A stretch of 64,000 nt of DNA from Symbiodinium natans (Eukaryota > Sar > Dinophyceae > Suessiales > Symbiodiniaceae), in NCBI GenBank assembly GCA_905221605.1, contig CAJNDS010002581.1:102501-166500 (forward strand), given 5' to 3'. The notes below the pieces were generated by a model that was not told the origin of the DNA, ran no database searches, and saw nothing but the letters and a program-made list of their open reading frames with translations. Shown one piece after another: positions 47,666-58,641 of this stretch (positions within the stretch are counted from its first letter, which is position 1; every line of letters begins with the position of its first letter). Both the position numbers and the translations under genes were made by a program.

Positions 47666-48819
47666 CTGCACTACGGGCTTGCGGCGGCACACTTTCGACC
47701 TTTGAGGAGGGAAGGGAAGCGCCTTCTCTGCATCGCTGTCGTCCTCTCTCTCTTCGCCTTCGACTGAGGATGCATTGGGAAAGGGACAGGATAGTCATAC
47801 TAGAATGGTACCTCTTGTGCGAGGTCATGACACCATAATCAGGTCCAGATGCAAAAGCAGAGGTAAACTGCTTGATGTGACCGGATGGGCAGCAACCGCA
47901 CTTCAGCTTGCAAGCATGCCGCAGTACGCCAAACAAAGCCTAAGAATCTAACAGCGTGTCTACCGAGCGGCTGCTGTCCATCTTCGCTTGCTCTTCCCTG
48001 CTCTTGGTCTGGTCCTCAAACTCAGTCTGCGATTCCTTTTTGTGTTCTATGCTTGCTGCATGCTTGCTGCTATCGATGCGGGAGGGTGGATCGGACTAAG
48101 GGGTTGGAAGCTGATTCGAGCACTTGAAAACGGAATTCGCACACTGGCAGGAGACGTGAGAAGCCCCAAACCTGGAGAGGAGTGGAAGAGTCTTGGAGAG
48201 GTGCGACGCCCAAACTCCTGATTGATGAAATCTGATGAATGAGACCGGAGGGGGTGCGAAACCCTAAACCGCAAACGAAGCTCATGAACACGAAAATGAA
48301 CTACAAACCGTTATCAACCTGAACAGGAGATGAACAGTAGATGACGAAGGAGAAGCCCCCACATCCCGAGCAAGATGAATCACGAGTGGAAACCCTAGAT
48401 CACAAAACCCAAAACCCTGATCACCCTAAGCCCCGCAAACTCTCAATACCCTAAATCCTACACGCCCCAAGCCAGAAAGCCGTCAAGCGGTAGAAACCTG
48501 CAAAAGGGAGGAGATGGGGGCTGGATGGGCTTAGGGGAGCATACCTGGGCGGCAACACCCTATACTATCACTCCTACAAACCCTCAACCCCGAAAACCTT
48601 CAGCCCCGCAACCCCTAAACTTTAAAACCCGAACCCTTAAAACATCCTAAATCCCTGAACCCTTAAACCCTTGAATTCGGAGAGGGATGTATCAGCGGCA
48701 GAAACCTGAAAAACTTGGAGGAAACCTAAATGCATGATGATGCAACGGGAGCGTTTGGCCTGCCTCTGTTGCCAGGCATGATTCGATGATTCAGCAAGTG
48801 AATGTGCAAGCGAATGGTC

Positions 48820-49708
48820 CTCCATGGCATCTTTCTCTTCGGGTGCTTCCTCTGTTGCAGGAGCCTCATTCATTTGCGCGCAGCCTAGTGCCGTGAACTG
48901 CGACTACGTGATACGGCTGGGACATTGCTGCCCTGCCACTCATGACCCACAACGCAAACGAACAAGCGAATGGTCCTCGACGGTACTAGTATCTTTCTGT
49001 TCAGGCACTTCATCTTCTGCGCGAGCCTCCTTCACACGCACGAATGCAATCTAACGCATGTAACTGATACGACAATGTCTCGACTCATGATTCAGAACGT
49101 GAATGTGCAAGCGAACGGTCCTCGACAGCATCTTTCTGTTCAGACAATTCCTCTTCTGCACGAGCCTCCTTCACTTGCGCGCACGCGGCCTAAGACATAT
49201 AATTGATACAACTAAATTCGTCGGTTACTTTCGGATGCTACTCATGACTCGGAACGCGAATGTGCAAGTGAATGGTCCTCGACGGCATCTTTCTGCCATT
49301 CCTCCTCTGCACGAGCCTCGTTCACTCGCACACACGGAGTCTAACACATATGACTGATTCAACTAAAAAGGTCGGTTGTCCCGGATGCTGGGCAAGCTGC
49401 TACTCATGTGGCAGTGGGCCAAAGTTGGTGTTGTCCCCCCACCCAAACCACCGTCTGTCTGATGAGTGCCCATACCCTTTGTGGCGGTCTGAGGATAGAG
49501 GAATGTCATGCGCGCTTTGGCTTGTAGCGTGTCAAGCAGGACGGTTTTGATACAAAGCCCTGTCGCAAAAGGCCCCCCCCCCCCCCACGGGCCTGTTGCA
49601 AGCCCCGTTCTTTTTGTTGAACCGCGCCCATCTTTCAAAAACGTGATGTGCAAGTGAATGGTCCATAATGGCATCTTTCTGTTCAAGCCCTTCCTCCTCT
49701 GCACGAGC
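48820..49708 (-). CDS. Acidic micro-exons, cluster of five
   Basis: Five units in under 0.9 kb: 48820-48864 (APATEEAPEEKDAME), 48975-49025 (ARAEDEVPEQKDTSTVE), 49121-49165 (ARAEEELSEQKDAVE), 49278-49316 (ARAEEEWQKDAVE) and 49664-49708 (ARAEEEGLEQKDAIM). All are multiples of three. The flanks gtgaa(c/t)gag before and gaccattc after are conserved too, so the repeat unit is longer than the exon. Acceptors are not pyrimidine-rich, and exons may begin further upstream. Changes fall mostly where the acidic pattern is kept. Confidence 0.4.
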
Positions 49709-50390
49709 CTCATTCACTCGCACACACGCAGTCTAACACATGCAACTGATACCCCTGAAACATGTCGGTTGTCTCGGATGCTTGTCAAGCTGCTAGGTGA
49801 GCCGTTTGTAATCTAGTTGAAGTAGGGAGCCGTTCCCGTGAGTACTGGTTCTACTGGTACGGCGGCCTTGCTTCCGCGGATGCTTCTGCGAGCTCATTTC
49901 GAGTAGGTTTATAAAAGGATAAATAGGAACGTGTGTGAGGCGTTTTGCCGGTGACAGGTCGGGTGTGGGGCGTAAGGGTCTTGTGTGGATCTGAGATGCT
50001 TGCAGCAAATACGGTGCTGTGTTGCTGCATGGTTTCTGCTCTGCGAAAGGCTTTCTGGCATGCTTGATCTTACGGAGCTGCTATGCAGGAGCACGGACTT
50101 GAAAGGAAAGGCCCGGCATTGAGACTGAGATTGACGCACAGGCTTTCGTGCAGTTTCCGCCGAGTTCGTGTCGTCGCAGACGGAGACCCTCGGGTCTCAC
50201 TGCGGGCTCACATGGGCTGGGATAGCCCTTGCAACATGCAACTCCAGAATCTAGAACCCCCTCCCATGCCCCCCGGCTCGAGCCGAGATGGGGGTTGGGA
50301 ATCCTGTTCGCGGCCGATCCAATACTCATCTGAGTTCATTAAAAGTACATTGCCTTCTATAGAAGCCCATTTTGCTTGGAGTACAGACAC
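49709..50390. other. Non-coding stretch
   Basis: No exon seen. A poly-C run is at about 49573-49586 just before it. Confidence 0.4.
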
Positions 50391-50441
50391 GTTTGTATCT
50401 TCCGCAGGTGCTTCCGCGGAGATGCGCTTCAGCAAGCCCTC
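50391..50441 (-). CDS. Candidate micro-exon EGLLKRISAEAPAEDTN
   Basis: 51 nt, phase 0, acceptor AGCATGCAG, GT donor (GTGTCTG). A GA donor 9 nt earlier would also keep phase. The APAE element recalls the acidic cassettes. Confidence 0.3.
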
Positions 50442-50556
50442 CTGCATGCTTTCGCGGCCACAATCTCATGCAGTTTCGCATCCCCGTTCCCGGCCTTGTT
50501 TCCCGATGCAACAAACTTTGATTGAACGTGAAAAACATCCATCCGAAACCTTGTAA

Positions 50557-50960
50557 TTACGTGTTCCACAAACTGACTTTCAAAACTCTTGAGATCCAAA
50601 TACATCTGCCCCCGGCCTGTGGGAAGAACTGTAGGAAGATCTTGCTCTTCACCGCATCTTTGTCCATCTCGTTCCGGTCACAGGCATTGTCGGCATTGTT
50701 GACAATTTCTTTTAACATATCCAGGAAGTGTTCCGTTAAAGCCTTGTGGACATTCGAGAAGTCTCCTGATAGAGATGCCCTCCAAGGCTTGAAGGCAAAG
50801 CTCGGCGTGACCATATGGCAACGGCTGAAAAACTCAACCAATTCATCCACCCCTGCTGTTTTGCAAAGAGCTTCTGCAGGCTCGTCCAGGACCTTAGGAA
50901 CCGAACCACGAATCCCTTGAAACAGTCTACCACATGCAGAGGGTTGCCAAGTGAATTACT
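50557..50960 (-). CDS. Longer exon of an unknown protein
   Basis: A minus-strand frame open from about 50960 to a stop at 50557-50559. It reads VLDEPAEALCKTAGVDELVE, FFSRCHMVTPSFAFKPWRAS, LSGDFSNVHKALTEHFLDML and KEIVNNADNACDRNEMDKDA. It looks like a folded helical domain, unlike the low-complexity cassettes around it. A CCTAAG|G acceptor at about 50901 would start it at VLDEP. No family recognised. If the surrounding cassettes form one gene, this would be its only globular segment in the window. Confidence 0.45.
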
Positions 50961-51289
50961 GGCCTCCGGCACGGAAACTTCGCAGGACACCGGCCCCACC
51001 CGAGACTCCTCCTCTGTGCTGAGTCAAGAGGGCAAGAAACAACGTCACAAACGCAAGTACCGATTGCCAACCTGGTCGTTCTTATCCCTTATCGTCTTAC
51101 AAGGTAAAGCAGATGCTTACGTATGTCAACCTGTACAGCTTATTTCCTTCGTCAAAATACTCTTTATCGTTTTGCAATGAACCGCCTCTTATGTGCTTTC
51201 AACTTGATTGCGCCCACACAGCAACCGCAGCGACGCCTCGTCGGAGTCATACATTTGGAGCAGCTCGATTCGTGGGGGTGCGACTGCCT

Positions 51290-51485
51290 CGGTTTGCCAA
51301 ACTTGACCAGCAGCGGATTCAGAAAGTGGAAAAACGAGATTCGGAAAACTTATTAGGGAAACGTAAATCACGGACTCGGAAACTGGCAACACGTGATTCG
51401 GGAAACTGGAAAACGCGGTTCGACAAACTGGAAAACAAGGATTCGGGAACTCGAAAGCGTGGATTCAGGAAACTCAAAAGTTTAC
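51290..51485. repeat. Degenerate 23-24-bp tandem repeat
   Basis: About eight decayed copies of a unit like attcgggaaactggaaaacg. Confidence 0.85.
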
Positions 51486-51598
51486 TGAAAGCACGGCATG
51501 AAAGCACCCCCCAACCCACCCACCTGACTGCCAAACCTCCATTAGAGCAGGCACGACGAACTTAAAACACAACGTGCCACATTGCCCTGTTGTCGCAC

Positions 51599-51833
51599 CT
51601 CACGTCTCTTCTCCTCCTCTAACTGTGCCTTTTCCTGTCAGACATTGCCAGACACAGCCTTTTCTTGTATGCGGTCTGCAGAGACACATTGGGCCACACC
51701 CTCCCATCCCCACAGCATCCCACAGCTTCAACGTGCAGATCACACATAGCTCTGCGTCGTTGCGAAGCAATTCCCGCGTGTGCACTTGCAGCAGATCCTG
51801 CCCCGCCTCCTGTCTGCGTTTCTCCGCGGCTGC
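51599..51833 (-). CDS. Helix micro-exon unit at 51.6 kb (partial)
   Basis: Type 5 at 51599-51634 (EKAQLEEEKRRE, acceptor GTCTGACAG, GTGCGAC donor) and type 3 at 51807-51833 (AAAEKRRQE). The type 4 copy near 51665-51690 is shortened. A CA run at about 51863-51876 sits where the type 2-3 intron would be; types 2 and 1 are absent. Confidence 0.35.
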
Positions 51834-51897
51834 CTGCGTTGTCATGCATCTTAGTACTACGCACACACACACACACAGAGCTTCCTCACACTGCGAA

Positions 51898-52066
51898 GGG
51901 GAGTGCCCAGCCCCAGAGTCTCCCTGGAGTGACCAAAGTCTCCCTGGAGTGCCCAAGCCCAGAGTGTCCCCGGCCCAGCCCAGAGTCCCCCTGCAGTGCC
52001 CAACTCCAGAGTCTCCCTGGAGTGCCCAACCCCAGAGTGTCCCCAGGAGTGCCCAACCCCAGATTA
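51898..52066. repeat. About 26-bp minisatellite, plus orientation
   Basis: Units like ccagagtctccctggagtgc. The same unit recurs in reverse orientation at 53838-53962. Confidence 0.9.
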
Positions 52067-52279
52067 TCTTTACCAAGAGAGGGTGGGGATGTTCGAAGTA
52101 AAATAATTTGTTCATATGTTTTTTAAACAGATTTCTTGGGAGACCGTATTCCCCCTAATTATGCTTCGGCTGTTCTGATTTTATTCGTATGTTTTCTTTG
52201 GTAAAATCACAATATATATGCTACCCTCCCCCCAAAAAAACACGAGTTACTATGTTTTCCCATCGTACACTATGAAAAC

Positions 52280-52625
52280 CTCTCCCCAGAGAGCCTCAAT
52301 TCCAGAATTCCAGAATTCCAGATTTTCTGAGACCCCTAATTCCAGAATTCCAGAATTCCCGATTTTTTCAGAGGCCCCCAGTTCCAGACTTCCAGAATTT
52401 TCCATTTTTTTGAGACCCCCAGTTCCAGAATTCCAGAAATCCAGATTCTTGAGAGGCCCCCAGTTCCAGAATTCCAGAATCTGGAATTCTGGAACTGGGG
52501 GCCTCTCAAAAATCTGGAATTTTGGAATTCTGGAACTGGGGGACCCAAAAAAATCTGGAATTCTGGAATTCTGGAACTGGGGTTCTCGAAAAAATCTGGA
52601 ATTCTGGGATTCTGGAATTCTGGCA
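52280..52625. repeat. Inverted minisatellite forming a long hairpin
   Basis: Left half: repeats of ttccagaattccaga on the plus strand. Right half: the reverse complement. The centre (52451-52507) is perfect: 28-bp arms around one A. Confidence 0.95.
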
Positions 52626-52734
52626 GTTCCAAAACATAAAGATAAAAAGAAAAGCACAAGTATAAACAACGGAAACACATATATACGCACGCAAGTCAAG
52701 TGTTTAGTATTACATTTTAGAATTAGAGACGGAA

Positions 52735-53330
52735 AATAAGATTCTTATTAATCTTAATGGGATTCCTATTAGTTTTATAGGATTCCTGCTTATTTTCTAA
52801 GCTTCCTGTTAAATTTAATAACACTCCTGTTCACTTTAAGGGGAGTTCTTATTAAACTAATCAGGTTCCGAATCATTTTACTGGCATCCAAATTGTTTTT
52901 AAATAGGACTCCTGTATTTGTTTTGTGGGGTTCGTATCAAATCTTACAGGATGCCTAGTATTGGTTTAATATTGATTCCCTAGTCATTTTAATCAGACTC
53001 CAAGTATTTTGAATACGATTCTTAGTACTTTTGGTAGCATTCTTCTTATTCCTAGTATCTGAATATAAAGTCTAACAATTTTAATAAGCTTCATAACAAA
53101 TTTTAAACATATTCCTATGAATTTTAACTAAGATGTCGTACAATTTCTAATTGGATTCCTTTCGCTTTATAATCAGCTTGCTATTCATGTAAATAGGCTT
53201 CTGACTAATTTGAATAGGCTTCGTATTCATTTTATCAGGGTTTCTCATTCATGTTGAAAGGATTCCTAAAAATGTTCATAGGATTCCTACTAGATTCAAC
53301 AGTGCTTTATTTTTTGAATCCTGTTCCCTA
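52735..53330. repeat. AT-rich degenerate repeat with a second copy at 54.95-55.30 kb
   Basis: A decayed unit of about 25-30 bp around aggattcctatta. About 52965-53289 is closely matched by 54956-55299, with a shorter insertion of gggcttcttattcaa in the second. Confidence 0.85.
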
Positions 53331-53837
53331 TTCATTTCGATTGGGCACATCAGGTTTAGGCATTAAAACCTCAAAACCCTATAAGGTTTTTAAAGGTGTA
53401 AGGTCTGGTTTGTTGTTTTCCTTAAGCCAAGCATATAGGATTTAGGGTTATAACGCTAAACTTATAGGATTAGAACCTTATACCCCTATACTATGGGCCT
53501 TGAGGCTTAAATCCTAAACCTTAAATCCCATGGAGTTCTACCTATGTTTGTAGGCCTTGCCTCCTGCGGAAATGCAATGGGAAAGTAGGAGAAGTACCCA
53601 CTTCATGTATGTATATAGGGTGGATATAACAAATAATGGAGAAGCCTCGAACCATAAGACAAGGAAGTATTCGAGCGCATAAGGTGATGCGAGAATACTG
53701 TGAGCAAATACTTTTTCCATTTCCTAGGACCTTTCGACGGGCTGTAATGCTCATCTATCCGCAAACCATAGGGGTCGGTGCAAGCTTCACTCTCGAAAAC
53801 CCGAAAAACGGTGGATAACTGAGGGCGGGGGGGTAGC
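53331..53837. other. AT-rich non-coding stretch
   Basis: A few telomere-like words (aaatcctaaacc) around 53500-53520. No gene. Confidence 0.5.
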
Positions 53838-53962
53838 TCTAGGGAGATTCTGGGGCTGGGCACTACGGGGACACTCTGGGAAAGTCTGGGTTTAGCACTC
53901 CAGGGAGACTCTGGAGTTGGGCACTCCAGGGACACTCTAGAGTTGGGCACTCCAGCGACACT
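53838..53962. repeat. About 26-bp minisatellite, reverse orientation
   Basis: Units like gcactccagggagactctgg, the reverse complement of the 51.9-kb array. Confidence 0.9.
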
Positions 53963-53994
53963 TTGGGGAAGGGCTTGGTCTTTTTTGCCCCTGT

Positions 53995-54525
53995 TTTGGG
54001 TCCCTTTTGCACCCGTTCCACATATAGGATTTCTTATCCTACTTGTTCTCCCGTTCTGGGTCCCCTTTTGCAGCTGTTCTACACATAGGGCTTCTTTTTG
54101 CAGCTGTTCTACACATAGGGTCTCTTTTTGCACCAGTTCCACATACAGGGTCTTTTTCTGCCCCCGTTTGGGTCCCTTTGCACCGTTCCATGTACCCCCC
54201 CCCCCCCCATTTGCAAACACAATGCTCGCACGATGGGTTTGCAAGGTCTTCATGTGATTTGACGCATGCCTGCACGGCCTGAAAAAAGAGCGGGGGGGTT
54301 GGGGGGCGCAGCCCCCCCCCATTTGCAAATACAAGGCTCGCACGATGGGTTTGCGCGGGCTGCATATGCTTTACGCATGGCTGCACGGCCGGCAAAAAAA
54401 CGGGGGGTTGGGCCCCCCCCACCCCGTTTGCAAACACAATGCTCGCGCATGGGTTTGCAAGAGCTTCATATGCTGTGACGCATGCCTGCACCGGCCTAAA
54501 AAAGGCGGGGGAATTGGGGGGGGGG
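53995..54525. repeat. Two adjoining tandem repeat blocks
   Basis: First (about 53995-54190), four to five copies of a 30-40 bp unit with gcacccgttccacataggg variants. Then three copies of a 103-113-bp unit starting at about 54208, 54321 and 54424, each with a G- or C-run and a gacgcatgcctgcacggcct core. Confidence 0.85.
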
Positions 54526-54955
54526 GGGGCCCCCAGTTCCGTCCCCTGAATAAAACCCTTCCCTCCCCTCCGCAAAGTCTTTCTCGCCCCTGTTGCAGGG
54601 TCTCCGTGCGGTCTGTTGCAGTCTCTTTTCCTCCCGGGCCTTTTTTACCCGCGTCGTGGCTCTCCCCCCCTTGGACTGCGGGTCTTTCTTGCCGGGGAAA
54701 AACCCTGCACATGCCGAATGAAAACCCAGCCCCCCGCCCTTGGGTCTTTTTTGCCCCCGTTGTGGGGTCTCCTAGCCATCTGGTTGCGGTCCCCTTTCCC
54801 CCCTTTGCATTGCGGTCTTTTTTGCGGAGGGGGTTCTTTTTGGCGGTGCCAGGGCAGAAGGGGGGGAAAAAACCCGCGCGTGCCGAATTAAAACCCAGCC
54901 GGTTCGTATTAAATTTTAAAGGATGCCGAGTAAGGGTTCCTATTAACTTTATTGG

Positions 54956-55299
54956 GTTTAATATTGATTCCTATTCATTTTAATCAGCTTCCAAGTATTT
55001 GAATACGATTCTTAGTACTTTTGGTAGCATTCTTTCTTATTCCTAGTATCTTAATATAAAGTCGAACAATTTTAATAAGCTTCATAACAAATTTTAAACA
55101 TATTCCTATGAATTTTGACGGGCTTCTTATTCAATTTAATAAGATGTCGTACAATTTCGAATTGGATTCCTTTCGCTTTATAATCAGCTTGCTATTCATG
55201 TAAATAGGCTTCTGACTAATTTGAATAGGCTTCGTATTCATTTTATCAGGGTTTCTCATTCATGTTGAAAGGATTCCTAAAAATGTTCATAGGATTCCT
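54956..55299. repeat. Second copy of the AT-rich repeat
   Basis: Closely matches about 52965-53289. It ends just before micro-exon unit F begins at about 55335. Confidence 0.85.
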
Positions 55300-55425
55300 C
55301 CAATGCCGAATTAAAACCCAGCCCCGATCAATTCGGTGAGGGGTTGGTCCAGGAGCCTGCCTGACCTCCTACAATAGGCACTCTTGCTGGACCCGCTTTT
55401 ATGCCGCATTGCCATGGTTTGGCGC

Positions 55426-56150
55426 CTTGCGTCTCTTCTCCTCCTCTAGTCGTACCCTTTCCTGCCAGAGAGCAGAGTAGTCATGCTAATGGCTGCATCA
55501 GGCTAAAGGCTAAAGGTTCTGTGCTGTGGCCCATGCTTCGATTTTGAAGTGTGCCGATCCATACAATAGCGATTGTCCGCGATTCTGCTGCGGCTACCAA
55601 CCCACCTCCGCCTCCGCCTTGGATTTCTCGAGCGCAGCTTTTTCCTGTGTGCGGTCTGCAGAAACTCAGCCGGCCGCACAACCCTATCATTCCCATCCCC
55701 ACAGCATCCCGCAGCTTCAACGTGCAGATCACGCATGGCTCTGTGCGCTTGCATCCTGCCCCGCCTCCTGTCTGCGCTTCTCCGCGGCTGCCTGCGTTGC
55801 CATGCATCTCAGTATTACGAAAACACACACACACACACAGACACACAGACACACAGAGCTTCCTCAAACTGCAAAGGCGTTCTTTTGAAAACTCCAACCT
55901 CCTCCGCTTCTGCACGAGCCTTTTCCCGAGCCGCTTCTTCCTGCTGAGCCAAGCAAATCGAAATGCAGCACTGCAGACCAAGCCATGGGCAAGGATATAT
56001 AACCCAAACGGGTGAGAAACATTCGCACAAGTTTGCCTTCACTTACTTGCTGCCCTGACTACACACTGCGACCAACAGTCGACCCGACAGGAGCCCCGTC
56101 TGTGACACCGCTTGTCTTCGCCGCGCTTCCTATGCTAGTCGAGCGCTCTC
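55426..56150 (-). CDS. Helix micro-exon unit F
   Basis: Type 5 at 55426-55461 (ERVRLEEEKRRK), type 4 at 55606-55644, type 3 at 55765-55791, type 2 at 55899-55940 and type 1 at 56109-56150. Type 1 has TAG after ESARLA, as in units A and B. The sequence between type 5 and type 4 contains an insert absent from units B-E (tgctaatggctgcatcaggc), shared with G and H. Confidence 0.45.
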
Positions 56151-56451
56151 CTACAGTCTGCTCGAGCACGCGGAAAAAAGGCAACGCGTTCTCACGCACA
56201 GGCCCAGTACAAGGGCAGGGCAGTTTCGTCCAAATACCTGTCTAGGAGAGGTTGCGCCCAATGATGTTGGGCCCTATTTACTGTGGCAACCTACCCCTTC
56301 GCCTGAACAGTGAAGGCTTCGGAAGGTCTGTAAACGGACCCCAGATTGCGTATGATTTTCTTTAAGGGGTTGGTCCAGGAGCCTGCCTGACCTCCTACAA
56401 TAGGCACTCTTGCTGGACCCGCTTTTATGCCGCATTGCCATGGTTTGGCGC

Positions 56452-56844
56452 CTTGCGTCTCTTCTCCTCCTCTAGTCGTACCCTTTCCTGCCAGAGAGCA
56501 GAGTAGTCATGCTAATGGCTGCATCAGGCTAAAGGCTAAAGGTTCTGTGCTGTGGCCCATGCTTCGATTTTGAAGTGTGCCGATCCATACAATAGCGATT
56601 GTCCGCGATTCTGCTGCGGCTACCAACCCACCTCCGCCTCCGCCTTGGATTTCTCGAGCGCAGCTTTTTCCTGTGTGCGGTCTGCAGAAACTCAGCCGGC
56701 CGCACAACCCTATCATTCCCATCCCCACAGCATCCCGCAGCTTCAACGTGCAGATCACGCATGGCTCTGTGCGCTTGCATCCTGCCCCGCCTCCTGTCTG
56801 CGCTTCTCCGCGGCTGCCTGCGTTGCCATGCATCTCAGTATTAC

Positions 56845-56882
<38 letters not shown>

Positions 56883-57495
56883 ACACACACACAGACACAC
56901 AGACACACAGAGCTTCCTCAAACTGCAAAGGCGTTCTTTTGAAAACTCCAACCTCCTCCGCTTCTGCACGAGCCTTTTCCCGAGCCGCTTCTTCCTGCTG
57001 AGCCAAGCAAATCGAAATGCAGCACTGCAGACCAAGCCATGGGCAAGGATAACCCAAACGGGTGCGCAACATTCGCACAAGTTTGCCTTCACTTACTTGC
57101 TGCTCTGACTACATACTGCTACCCACGGTCTACCATGGTCTACCCGACAGGAGCCCTGTCAGTGACACCTCTTGTCTTCGCCGCGCTTCCTCTGCTAGCC
57201 GCGCGCTCTCCTGCACTCTGCTCGAACACGCGGAAAGACACAGCACAACGTGCAAGGTTCTGACGCACAAGCCCTGTAGAGGCGCGGGGCAGTTTTGCCC
57301 AGCTGTCTGGCTAGGAGAGGTTGTACTGAATAGGCCATGGATGGTTCTGGGCACTGGGCAGTTCTGGGCGTCACTTGATGAAGTGTGGAAAGCCACTCGT
57401 GCTGATGGAACATGACGGAACCGCATCACAGCATATCCCAGAACTGCCTCTGCTTCTGCGACTGCCGCCTGGATCTCCTGGAGCGCATGATCTTC
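56452..57495 (-). CDS. Helix micro-exon unit G (complete, with type 6)
   Basis: Type 5 at 56452-56487, type 4 at 56632-56670, type 3 at 56791-56817, type 2 at 56953-56994 and type 1 at 57169-57210 (ESARLAEEARRRQE). Type 6 at 57448-57495 reads EDHALQEIQAAVAEAE (48 nt, TTTCGGCAG acceptor, GC donor). No stops. Much of units F and G is nearly identical base for base. Confidence 0.5.
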
Positions 57496-57604
57496 CTGCC
57501 GAAAGCCGTGCGGACAAAATGTGGCCACATTGCCACAAGTCTCCGTTATAGCAGGCGCGACAAGCTCAAGCACAACCATGTGCCACATTGCCGTGTTTTG
57601 GCGC

Positions 57605-58320
57605 CTTGCGTCTCTGCTCCTCCTCTAGTCGTACCCTTTCCTGCCAGAGAGCAGAGTAGTCATGCTAATGGCTGCATCAGGCTAAAGGCTAAAGGTTCTG
57701 TGCTGTGGCCCATGCTTCGATTTTGAAGTGTGCCGATCCATACAATAGCGATTGTCCGCGATTCTGCTGCGGCTACCAACCCACCTCCGCCTCCGCCTTG
57801 GATTTCTCGAGCGCAGCTTTTTCCTGCGTGCGGTCTGCAGAAACTCAGCCGGCCGCACAACCCTATCATTCCCATCCCCACAGCATCCCGCAGCTTCAAC
57901 GTGCAGATCACGCATGGCTCTGTGCGCTTGCATCCTGCCCCGCCTCCTGTCTGCGCTTCTCCGCGGCTGCCTGCGTTGCCATGCATCTCAGTATTACGAA
58001 AACAAACACACACAGACACACAGACACACAGAGCTTCCTCAAACTGCAAAGGCGTTCTTTATCGTTCTTTTGAAAACTCCAACCTCCTCCGCTTCTGCAC
58101 GAGCCTTTTCCCGAGCCGCTTCTTCCTGCTGAGCCAAGCAAATCGAAATGCAGCACTGCAGACCAAGCCATGGGCAAGGATAACCCAAACGGGTGAGCAA
58201 CATTCGCGCAAGTTTGGCTTCACTTACTACATACTGCTACCAACGGTCTACCATGGTCTGACAGGAGCCCCGTCACACCTCTTGTCTTCGCAGCGCTTCC
58301 TCTGCTAGTCGCGCGCTCTC
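57605..58320 (-). CDS. Helix micro-exon unit H (complete)
   Basis: Type 5 at 57605-57640 (ERVRLEEEQRRK), type 4 at 57785-57823, type 3 at 57944-57970, type 2 at 58084-58125 and type 1 at 58279-58320 (ESARLAEEALRRQE). No stops. A 10-bp duplication (atcgttcttt) is in the intron just after type 2. Confidence 0.5.
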
Positions 58321-58641
58321 CTGCACTCTGCTCGAACACGCGGCAAAAAACACAGCACAACATGCAAAGTTCTGACGCACAAGCCCAGCATAGGCGCGGG
58401 GCAGTTTTGCCCAGCTGTTTGGCTAAGTCTGTATATGATTTTGCCAAAGAATACATACGAAAGGAATCAGAACAGCCTAAGTGAAGGGGGATTGCAGTCT
58501 CCCAAGAAATTCTCTTTCGAAAAGATACGAAAAATTGTCGCGATCAATCCGGTAAGGGGTTGGTCCTGGAGCCTGCCTGACCTCCTATAACGGGCACTCT
58601 TTCTGGACCCGCTTTTATGCCACATTGCCATGTTTTCGCGC

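Larger units (their letters stand above)
44312..48640. repeat. Segmental duplications within the acidic-cassette region
   Basis: 44312-44840 is nearly identical to 47566-48095. 46337-46640 is nearly identical to 48338-48635, and similarity goes on into 46.7-46.95 and 48.65-48.9 kb. The copies carry acidic micro-exons, so part of the cassette number comes from these block duplications. Confidence 0.85.

Noticed and set aside
52218-52739. 173-codon plus frame and similar minus frames with repeated PEFQNSRF-like text
   Set aside because: They are products of the inverted minisatellite around ttccagaattcc and are open on both strands because the unit is nearly palindromic.
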